Source of the DNA: a virus
Virus record (IMG/VR): IMGVR_UViG_3300015091_000009
Span: 1-26,559 of that record
DNA: 26,559 bases
Direction: 5' to 3' (one strand)
The first letter of the stretch is position 1; each line of letters starts with the position of its first letter. Under the pieces are notes generated by a model, which did not search any database, was not told the DNA's origin, and saw only the letters and a program-made list of their open reading frames with translations. Both the position numbers and the translations under genes were made by a program. Positions 19,763 to 26,559 of this stretch are shown one piece after another.

Positions 19763-21543
19763 TTATTAAATATTGGAAAGAAGTATTCAGCACATTCATT
19801 GTGCCTAAATTCTATGGTGGTGGTGGCGGTCAAACCTCTACGTCTCAAGTATACCAACGTAATATCCCTAAAGAGTTAGCACCTTATTATAATGTGCTCT
19901 TAAACTCGGCTATGAAACAAGCGTTTACTACTAAAGATAACCCTAACTCAAATCCTCCTTTAAAAATTACCCCGTATCAATCATGGTATGGAGATGGTAA
20001 CCATAGCGTAGCAAATAAATATAACCCTCCAACCTCTATGGCTAAAGGCGGCGAAGTTAAACATTTTGCAGATGGGAATTTAGTTAGTCAGATTCAAGAC
20101 GTTACGGGCATTCAACCTTATACGCCTTTTGGGTCTTACACTACACAAGATGCTTCTGGTAAGGATGTAACCTCAGTAGACCCTAATGCTTACGTTGCAG
20201 GGATGTCCCCTTTGCAACAAGGGGCTATAAACAGTGCTATTAACTTAGAAACACCAAGTCAATTTGGTACAGCTACTAAGATGGCTACTGCAGCGGGTAT
20301 GGGTGGTCTCGATACAGTTGGGAAAGCACTTGATTACGGTCAACAAGGTAACGCTGCGGGGGTTAATGCAGCTAACTTAGGGCTTAATGCAGCAGATGTG
20401 GCTAATGCAAACGCGTCTACTTTAGGTAGTGGGGCTTTAGGTTACGGTCAACAAGGCGTAGAAGCGGGTATAAATGCGGGTAATATTGGCACAAATGCAG
20501 CTAACGTAGCTGCACAAAATGCGAGTACATTTGGTAACCAAGCCTTAACTTATGGGCAAGCGGGTAGTGCTGCGGGTAGTCAGTATGGTAAAGACGTACA
20601 AGACATCAATAAAGTTAAACCCTACATGAACCCTTTTTTGGATCAATCATTAAAGCCACAGTTAGCGCTAATGGATCAGCAAAACGATATCGCTAACCAA
20701 AAGGCAAATTCTCAAGCTGCTCAAGCTTCGGCTTATGGTGGTAGTAGACAGATGGTAGCTAACTCTCTTAATGACCAATCTAACCGTTTAGCGCAAGCCA
20801 ACTTAGTAGGGAGTGCCTATAACCAAGCATTTAATACTGCTAACCAAAATATGCAGAACGCTGCAAACCTTGAATTACAAGGAGCGCAGACAGGTTTGCA
20901 AGGTGTTAATACAGGACTTAGTGCGGGTCAATATGGTCTTCAAGGTGCGCAAACTGGGATTCAAGGTCAACAAGCTGCTATGCAAGGTGCCCAAACTGGG
21001 CTTTCAGGCGTTAACACAGGTATTAGTGCGGGGCAGTATGGGCTTCAAGGAACTCAAGCAGGGATTCAAGGTCAGAGTACAGCTATTCAAGGTGCTAACA
21101 CAGGACTTCAAGGTGTTAGTGGTGCGCAGTCTGGGTATGGTTTAGCTAACTCAACAGCATCTAACTTAGCAGGTATTGGAACAAGTGAACTCGGAGCTAA
21201 CCAATCTATTATCAACCAGCAAAATCAATTAGGCGACCAACAACGTCAGATTGAACAAGCTAAAAAAGATGCGGTTAAAGGGGCTTATGAAACATCACAG
21301 AACTACCCTTGGCAATCTTTAGGTCAAGTATCTAATATGCTTAACGGCGTACCTACTACAAACGTAGATGTAAGGTCAGCTAACCCTAATATAATTTCTC
21401 AAACATTAGGTACTATTCCTGCTATAGCAGGGGCTATTGGGTCGAAAAAGAAAGGTGGTGTAATTAAAAAGCCTAAAGTTAAAGCTCAGGGTAGTGGTAT
21501 CGGTGACTTGGCTGTGTACAATGCAATGAAAGGGGGTAAATAA
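19759..21543 (+). CDS. Repeat-rich putative internal/ejection virion protein
   Basis: A 594-residue protein. After a short hydrophobic start come a Gly run and the tag SMAKGGEVKHFADGN (about 93-107). Residues 190-270 contain 36-residue repeats (ALDYGQQG..AG.NA). The core from about 288 (KPYMNPFLDQSLKPQLALMD, SAYGGSRQMVANSLNDQSNR, AQANLVGSAYNQAFNTANQN) is a motif set I recognise from large virion proteins of aquatic podoviruses. Twelve heptads follow at 373-456 (LQGAQTG type). The C-terminus has IPAIAGAIGSKKKGGVIKKP and GSGIGDLAVYNAMKGGK. There is no enzyme motif. Delivery with the genome or assembly of a DNA conduit is inferred from family and position. Confidence 0.62.
   Translation: MIIKYWKEVFSTFIVPKFYGGGGGQTSTSQVYQRNIPKELAPYYNVLLNSAMKQAFTTKDNPNSNPPLKITPYQSWYGDGNHSVANKYNPPTSMAKGGEVKHFADGNLVSQIQDVTGIQPYTPFGSYTTQDASGKDVTSVDPNAYVAGMSPLQQGAINSAINLETPSQFGTATKMATAAGMGGLDTVGKALDYGQQGNAAGVNAANLGLNAADVANANASTLGSGALGYGQQGVEAGINAGNIGTNAANVAAQNASTFGNQALTYGQAGSAAGSQYGKDVQDINKVKPYMNPFLDQSLKPQLALMDQQNDIANQKANSQAAQASAYGGSRQMVANSLNDQSNRLAQANLVGSAYNQAFNTANQNMQNAANLELQGAQTGLQGVNTGLSAGQYGLQGAQTGIQGQQAAMQGAQTGLSGVNTGISAGQYGLQGTQAGIQGQSTAIQGANTGLQGVSGAQSGYGLANSTASNLAGIGTSELGANQSIINQQNQLGDQQRQIEQAKKDAVKGAYETSQNYPWQSLGQVSNMLNGVPTTNVDVRSANPNIISQTLGTIPAIAGAIGSKKKGGVIKKPKVKAQGSGIGDLAVYNAMKGGK
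20326..20559 (+). repeat. 108-bp (36-residue) tandem coding repeat
   Basis: Unit 1 is 20326-20433, unit 2 is 20434-20541, and a truncated third unit begins at 20542. Each begins AL.YGQ.G and continues ..AG(V/I)NA.N(L/I)G.NAA.VA..NAST(L/F)G. The period is exactly 36 codons, with DNA drift mainly at third positions. Confidence 0.85.
20875..21126 (+). repeat. Twelve phased heptad-codon repeats containing a 105-bp duplication
   Basis: From 20875, twelve consecutive 21-base units encode heptads of the form (L/I/M)-(Q/S)-G-x-x-x-(G/A), such as LQGAQTG, LQGVNTG, IQGQQAA and LQGTQAG. Within them 20896-21000 and 21001-21105 are diverged copies of a five-heptad block (L.GVNTG, (L/I)SAGQYG, LQG.Q.G, IQGQ..A, .QGA.TG). 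The frame is kept throughout. Confidence 0.88.
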
Positions 21544-21544
21544 G

Positions 21545-23338
21545 ATGATGGAATCACCTTCAAAATATTCTGTAGAGCAGTTGCTTAAAGCACGTCAAGA
21601 TGGCGTGCCTGATTATATTGTTGTGCCGATGATACAGAAAGCGATGGCTGAGAAACAAGCCTCGCAAAATCAGCAAGCTATGCAACAAGGCGCACAGAAA
21701 CCCCCTACAGTAGCCCAGCAAGTATTAAGTTCAGCTGCTCAGACGATGTCTAAAGAAAAGCAGTTAGAGGGTATGCCTGACATCCCAACTGAAGACTACA
21801 GTGTAACGCCCAAAGGTACGGGTAAACACCCGATGGCTGATGTGCAAGAAGAGATGGGTGAAGAGCCAGAGCAGATGGCAGCTGGCGGTATCGCTGCACT
21901 TCGCAGCGGACTACCTAATGAATATGCAGGTGGCGGCATTATTGCGTTTGCTAATGGTACTGATGACAAAGGTGTACCTGAAGCTGTTGATATTGTTGCT
22001 AATGACCCTGAGCATTTTAGTAGAACTAATGCATTTGGTGGTATCTCTGAAACAGACCCTAAAACAGGAAAGCAACACGTCAAGCACTGGGCTAATGGTG
22101 TTGATAGTTTAAATGCTGAACACGCTAATATTAAAGAAGACCACGGTATGACAGTTAGAGACCGTGAACTAAAATATTATGGTCATGATAAATCTCCAGA
22201 GCAACAGGCTCAATACCTTAAAAACTTCGAGCAGTTCTCTGGCGTACCACTAGATACTAAGATTAACAAAGATGACCCTGAATTAATCAAGAAGATTGCA
22301 GCAGGTACATTTAAACAAGAGCAGGGATTAGATGTTCCTCCCTCCGCGCAAGATGCAATTTTGTCAGGTAAGCCTTATCGAGTTAAAGGTCGTGATGGAC
22401 AAGCAGCACCAGCCAAGGAAGCGCCTAAAGGTATTGCATCATTAGTTCAGCCTCAAGCTGCTTCGCCGCTTGATTTGTCAGAGTTAGAAAACTTAAAGTC
22501 TACATCAGAAGACCGTGATATAAATGCTCAGATGGCTAAAGCTGAAAAACTCTACGGTACTAACCCAGACTACGAAAGACGTGCTAAATCCTACGATGAG
22601 CAGGAAACTAAGCTTAAAGGTGATGACGATAAAGCCATGTGGAAAGCGCTCATGCACGCAGGTATTGGTATGATGAGTGGTAAGTCTCCTAACTTTATGT
22701 CTAACTTAGCATCGGGTGTTACTGCTGGCGCTGAAGACTACGAAAAAACTAGAGAAGATATTGATGCTAAAAAAGCGCATCTTGCACAACTTCGGGATGC
22801 TCTGGGTGATGCACGCCGCCAAGAAAGACTTGCAGTTGCTAAGTACGGTGCAGATAGTGTTCAAGCATCTAAAGCTTCAGATAAAGCCCTTGCATTGGAA
22901 GCGGCTAAAATTAAAGCATCTCGCGGTGAAAAGGAATTATCTGCTGAAGTACAAGGACAAGCTAATGCTATTAGAGCGGCTGAATTACCTTCTGAAATTG
23001 GGTATAAAGAAGCGGCGGCGGCGGCACAGTTAGCTAATGCGGCTGAATCAGCGTATAAATCAAGTCCTGAAGGTAGAAGGAAAGAAGACTTAAAAACCCT
23101 TACTGACAATATAAAATCCTCCGAGACTGTCCTCAATAGCGGGTATTCTTCTGATGCAGATAAGGATGATGCTAGACAACGTCTTAAAGAGTACCATGAA
23201 CAATATAAACTTTTAACAAATATGCCTACATCCCCAACCGCTACCCCTAAAGTAGATATAGGCCCTAAAGGGTATGTCCCTGAGATTACTAGTGGACAAC
23301 AAAAGTTATTGGATATGTACGCAAGTAAACCTAAATAA
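21545..23338 (+). CDS. Internal virion protein with lysozyme-associated-type domain and coiled coil
   Basis: A 597-residue protein in several parts. Residues 1-40 are helical (YSVEQLLKARQDGVPDYIVV). At 111-138 are the tags MAAGGIAALRSG and YAGGGIIAFANG. About 145-260 resembles a domain found in phage peptidoglycan-associated proteins: NAFGG near its start, HWANGVDSLNAEHANI, YYGHDKSPEQQAQYLKNFEQ, FSGVPLDTKINKDDPELIKK, ending FKQEQG. At about 364, MWKALMHAGIGMMSGKSPNF is a motif I recognise from large aquatic-phage virion proteins. A long coiled coil follows (about 385-520). It begins at ATG 21545 or 21548 after AAGGGGG. No catalytic Glu can be assigned, so cell-wall cleavage is unproven. Confidence 0.6.
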   Translation: MMESPSKYSVEQLLKARQDGVPDYIVVPMIQKAMAEKQASQNQQAMQQGAQKPPTVAQQVLSSAAQTMSKEKQLEGMPDIPTEDYSVTPKGTGKHPMADVQEEMGEEPEQMAAGGIAALRSGLPNEYAGGGIIAFANGTDDKGVPEAVDIVANDPEHFSRTNAFGGISETDPKTGKQHVKHWANGVDSLNAEHANIKEDHGMTVRDRELKYYGHDKSPEQQAQYLKNFEQFSGVPLDTKINKDDPELIKKIAAGTFKQEQGLDVPPSAQDAILSGKPYRVKGRDGQAAPAKEAPKGIASLVQPQAASPLDLSELENLKSTSEDRDINAQMAKAEKLYGTNPDYERRAKSYDEQETKLKGDDDKAMWKALMHAGIGMMSGKSPNFMSNLASGVTAGAEDYEKTREDIDAKKAHLAQLRDALGDARRQERLAVAKYGADSVQASKASDKALALEAAKIKASRGEKELSAEVQGQANAIRAAELPSEIGYKEAAAAAQLANAAESAYKSSPEGRRKEDLKTLTDNIKSSETVLNSGYSSDADKDDARQRLKEYHEQYKLLTNMPTSPTATPKVDIGPKGYVPEITSGQQKLLDMYASKPK

Positions 23339-23348
23339 CAGGTATTTT

Positions 23349-26300
23349 ATGGCAACTATAGAAGATATTGGCACAGCTTTAGAAAATGCGCACGCGGCGG
23401 GGGATATAGAGGCAGCTACAGAGTTGGCTAACCTACTTCGCAATTCTCTAGAAGCTCAAAAAGCATTGCCTGACGAACGTAATGAATTTGCAAAGGGTAT
23501 TGTGTCAGGGGCTGCTGGAGTAGCTAGAGGGTTTGTAGGCACACCGCTAGAGGATATCGGTAAGTCTTATAATATGCCTAAACTAGAAGAGTTTGGTAGA
23601 GGTGTTCGTGAGAAAGCCAAGAGTATAGAAGACTACGATGCGAGTAACATCCATTCTGTAGAAGACGTTATGCACCACCCTATCGATGCCCTGCAAACAA
23701 GCATAGGTTCGATTATTCCTCAGATAGCCCCTACTCTGGCTGCTACTGGGGTTGGCGCTGCTGGCGGCGCTGCGTTAGGTGCTTCTTTTGGTCCTGTAGG
23801 CGCTGGTATTGGCGCTATTGGTGGTGGTATAGCTGGCGGCCTTGGAGCTGGAGGCGTACAAGAGTATTCTGAGATTCGTGAAAAGCAACGTGAGCACGGG
23901 CAAGAAGATATTGGTAAGGCTATTGAGTACGCTACCCCTGCTTCGCTTTTAGAATTACTTGCAACCTACCTAGAAACTAAGAGTACTAAACTTCTTCCTG
24001 CGCCTTTACGTACCGCGATTATTGATGGTGCTATGAAGCGTATCGGTACAGCGGGTGTTGCAGAAGCAGGCACAGAGTATATTCAAACTGCGCTTGAGCA
24101 GTTAGGTGCAAGTGAAGATATCACGACTCCAGAAGCTAGTGAAGAGCGTAATCTCAGTGCAGTACTTGGTGGTCTTGGTGGTGCAGGTCTTAGAGGTGGT
24201 ATCGAAACAGTTGGTAAAATATCCGGCACACCAGAAGCTACTACACCTACAGAACCTGTAGAACCTACAGAAGAGCCAGAAGTAACACCCTCACCAGCAG
24301 GTCAGCCTGCTGCAGGTACACCTCTACCTGACAGAAACGATGTTAATATATACGAAGGTGTCGAAGCTGCGGGTGTAGACCCGTTTGAGCATGATGAGCT
24401 TTTTGATGAGCTTATACATCCGAGACATTATGAATCCCCTGAATCTATAGATAAATTAGAAGAGCACCTTAATGCAAACCCTGAAATCCTCCCTAAAGAT
24501 TTTGATGACAGTCTGTGGGCAGAACATATTGCAAAGCAAAGAACACGGTTTGAGAACGTAGCACCTAAAGAAGAGGTTAAGGCAGAAGCGCCTACTGAAG
24601 AAGCTGTTACAGAAGAACCTGAAGAGAAAGCAGAGGAAGATACTAAGTTCCAAGCCGTACATATCCCCTACGAATCTTCAGAAACCCCAGGGCAAAGAGG
24701 AGCCTCGCATTATATTAACTATGCGGGTCGGATGATGACTGTCCGAAATATCAACGATACACTTGTGCCTTTCTACCTAAGCACAGGAAGTGGAGGTAAA
24801 AAGAATGTAGCTTCTGGTAAATGGTATCCTTTCTTTGGTGTAGGTAAAGATGGCTGGATAAATAAAACCAGTGAAGCGGATATGAACTCTTATTATGGGA
24901 GCCCTGCACTTAAAGCTGCTGCTGAACATCTAGACAATACAGTGGGTGATATTCGTAATGATACTACTGTACCGAAAGTAGGTGCTGAAGGTAAGCACAT
25001 GGACTTCATTAACTATGGACTTACCCCAACAGATTTCAAATCCCCTGACACCGTAGGTAGAGTTAAAGAGAACGTAGATAAAATAGTTAGTGCTGTTGAT
25101 ACCCCTAAAGAACCTAAGCCTTCTGTGTCTAAATCAAGTGCCTATACAGGACACACTGTGGAGTCACTGCAACCTCATCTCACACCAGAGATGAAGCGTC
25201 TTATCGAGAGCGGTAAGCTTACTTTGCATGATACGAAAGATACATTGCCCGGCGAAGGACATCCAGATAACGTACAGGGTCTTACAACACCCGAGGGTGA
25301 GGTGCATCTTGTTGCCGATAAGTTAACCCCAGAGGCGCTACCTAAAGTGGCGATGCATGAGATGGGTGTGCACGTTGGTATGAAAGGTATGGTGGGTGAT
25401 AAAGTCTGGGGTGATTTAACGTCTCAAGCTCTGACTACTAAGGGCAAAGCGTTTGACCGTGCACGTCAGTCTGTCCCTGAGAATACACCAGAGCACTTAA
25501 AAGGCGAAGAGACCCTAGCATACCTAGTTGAGAACGCGCCTCATCTACCCATAGTAAAACGTGCAGTATCAGCAATTAAAAACTGGGCACGCACTACATT
25601 TGGTGTAAGACTTAGCATCACCGAGTCAGATATCCACCACCTTGCAGCTAAAGCACTGCGTAGAGAATCTAAAACTTCTAAACGCTCTACACGCGAAGGT
25701 ACAGCTTACGCTCAAAAACCTAGAGAGAATTCTCGTATAGGTATGCCTCATGAACAAATATTAAAACGCGTACCAGAACTCACTGAATCTGCAAAGAAGA
25801 TGATGAATATGCTGTACGATAACAATATGCTTGTTAGAGGTACAAAAGCGATTTTAGTTAAAGGGGTATCCAATAAGGATATTGAAGACTTTGCTTTATC
25901 TAACCCAGAGTTTAGAAAGTTAGCAGAAGCACATGACGCTTTAGTTGAAAAATATAAACCCGTTGAGCCTTACCAATCTCTGCCTACCCCTGCTACAGAA
26001 GGTGAGATGCAAGAAGCTCTAGCTAATTCTAAAACTCCTAAAATAAATCAACCTATTCCAGACGGGTATAAAGTAAAACTACGCTTAGATATACCGGCGT
26101 ATAAAAACGAGGGTATATGGGTGGTAACTGCCCATGAAGGAAATGCTAAAAAGAATTCTATATTTGATGTAGATGTAGGTAAGGCCATTGGCTATTACGG
26201 TCACGCCGTTGCGGATAATCCTAAATTTAGTATTGAGGAAGCAAATGCGTTAAAAATAGCTGACACATCGCATGATAAAAACCCTTTGGCTACGGTTGAT

Positions 26301-26559
26301 GGTGAATACGTTAATATGTCTGCTAAGGAAGCTAAACGATTAGCGGATGAAGCAATGACTGATCCTGATTGGGTGCAAGTGGGTATGGACCCAGAACGTC
26401 ATTCGTACTTCTACGATAGAAAAACTATGCAACCTATAAAATCGGGTTCAAGAGTTATTCAAATTGGAAGTATTCTGATGGTAAAAAACCCTGTATACGG
26501 TAAAAAATCAGAGTACGTGTACTCAGTTAAACCTGATATAGATAAATGGGCGGATAGTG
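23349..26559 (+). CDS. Giant polyvalent-type protein, 3' end outside window
   Basis: An open frame of at least 1070 codons runs to the end of the window without a stop. In order: an N-terminal helical region (MATIEDIGTALENAHAAGDI); a Gly/Ala zipper membrane segment at 118-169; a helical region with GTEYIQTALEQLGA; a Pro/Glu linker (about 290-430); a domain at about 433-545 with VPFYLSTGSGG and KWYPFFGVGKDGWINKTSEA; a region at about 625-790 with MHEMGVHVGMKGM (His 670, Glu 671, His 675) and EETLAYLVENAPHLP; and a C-terminal domain from about 903 with LRLDIPAYKNEGIWVV and QVGMDPERHSYFYDR. This multi-domain layout matches phage polyvalent proteins, thought to be delivered with DNA into the host. 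HExxxH resembles but does not equal the zincin HExxH. Confidence 0.72.
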   Translation, partial: MATIEDIGTALENAHAAGDIEAATELANLLRNSLEAQKALPDERNEFAKGIVSGAAGVARGFVGTPLEDIGKSYNMPKLEEFGRGVREKAKSIEDYDASNIHSVEDVMHHPIDALQTSIGSIIPQIAPTLAATGVGAAGGAALGASFGPVGAGIGAIGGGIAGGLGAGGVQEYSEIREKQREHGQEDIGKAIEYATPASLLELLATYLETKSTKLLPAPLRTAIIDGAMKRIGTAGVAEAGTEYIQTALEQLGASEDITTPEASEERNLSAVLGGLGGAGLRGGIETVGKISGTPEATTPTEPVEPTEEPEVTPSPAGQPAAGTPLPDRNDVNIYEGVEAAGVDPFEHDELFDELIHPRHYESPESIDKLEEHLNANPEILPKDFDDSLWAEHIAKQRTRFENVAPKEEVKAEAPTEEAVTEEPEEKAEEDTKFQAVHIPYESSETPGQRGASHYINYAGRMMTVRNINDTLVPFYLSTGSGGKKNVASGKWYPFFGVGKDGWINKTSEADMNSYYGSPALKAAAEHLDNTVGDIRNDTTVPKVGAEGKHMDFINYGLTPTDFKSPDTVGRVKENVDKIVSAVDTPKEPKPSVSKSSAYTGHTVESLQPHLTPEMKRLIESGKLTLHDTKDTLPGEGHPDNVQGLTTPEGEVHLVADKLTPEALPKVAMHEMGVHVGMKGMVGDKVWGDLTSQALTTKGKAFDRARQSVPENTPEHLKGEETLAYLVENAPHLPIVKRAVSAIKNWARTTFGVRLSITESDIHHLAAKALRRESKTSKRSTREGTAYAQKPRENSRIGMPHEQILKRVPELTESAKKMMNMLYDNNMLVRGTKAILVKGVSNKDIEDFALSNPEFRKLAEAHDALVEKYKPVEPYQSLPTPATEGEMQEALANSKTPKINQPIPDGYKVKLRLDIPAYKNEGIWVVTAHEGNAKKNSIFDVDVGKAIGYYGHAVADNPKFSIEEANALKIADTSHDKNPLATVDGEYVNMSAKEAKRLADEAMTDPDWVQVGMDPERHSYFYDRKTMQPIKSGSRVIQIGSILMVKNPVYGKKSEYVYSVKPDIDKWADS

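Noticed and set aside
20875-21126. CRISPR-like array
   Set aside because: Units are 21 bases with no unique spacers and encode in-frame protein heptads.
20813-21145. Open frame in another phase across the heptad repeats
   Set aside because: Repetition of 21-base units without stops keeps all phases open; the product is an artefact of the repeat.
25356-25373. Confident zinc metalloprotease call in the giant protein
   Set aside because: The motif is HEMGVH (HExxxH), not HExxH, and a third ligand cannot be fixed from sequence, so it is only reported as a possibility.
1-26559. tRNA genes, integrase, attachment sites, T7-type promoters
   Set aside because: I looked for cloverleaf-like clusters, recombinase motifs and repeated promoter consensus sequences and saw none.

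Overview
The window is a one-strand run of late genes from a tailed bacteriophage. About thirty genes read left to right with almost no spacing, nine neighbouring pairs share an ATGA stop/start and one shares GTGA, and no gap exceeds 120 bases. There is a capsid gene and connector-like genes but no tape-measure, sheath or tail-tube gene of the long-tailed kind, which points to a short-tailed (podovirus-like) virion. The sequence is moderately AT-rich. Several short proteins look, from memory, like those of aquatic phages. The host cannot be told from the sequence: there is no integrase, tRNA gene, attachment site or host gene, and no T7-type promoter was seen.

Layout. (1) 1-1856: a head-associated protein and the major capsid protein, closed by a clear intrinsic terminator. 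(2) 1857-2741: a free-standing GIY-YIG homing endonuclease, bracketed by a 10-base direct repeat. (3) 2742-7619: small structural proteins, a coiled-coil membrane protein and a cluster of small Lys/Gly-rich proteins sharing a degenerate tag (RGDG..TKGHTKG). A second GIY-YIG endonuclease is joined by 4-base overlaps to both neighbours; a connector-like protein, a zinc-ribbon protein and a 45-residue peptide follow. (4) 7622-11918: a second connector-like protein, small tail proteins, a mosaic tail fibre with a Gly-rich tip, and a candidate fibre accessory protein. (5) 11925-12864: lysis cassette of two related holin-like proteins and a GH24 endolysin. (6) 12868-16368: an enlarged P22 gp10-like tail protein, a jelly-roll-like protein and a cupin-like protein. 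(7) 16365-26559: a block of large, Gly/Ala-rich, low-complexity proteins, probably internal or ejected virion proteins, with a GNAT-like protein between them. It ends in a polyvalent-type protein of at least 1070 residues that runs off the window.

How it works together: capsid, connectors, tail and fibre genes build the particle; the holin-like proteins and endolysin release it; the large 3' proteins are placed where short-tailed phages often encode proteins delivered with the DNA. The most unusual signals are two degenerate Gly-rich tags recurring across at least seven otherwise unrelated proteins, exact-period repeats in two virion proteins (20 residues; 36 and 7 residues), and the unfinished polyvalent protein with an HExxxH motif. 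Family names are given from recognition of sequence patterns, not from database searches.
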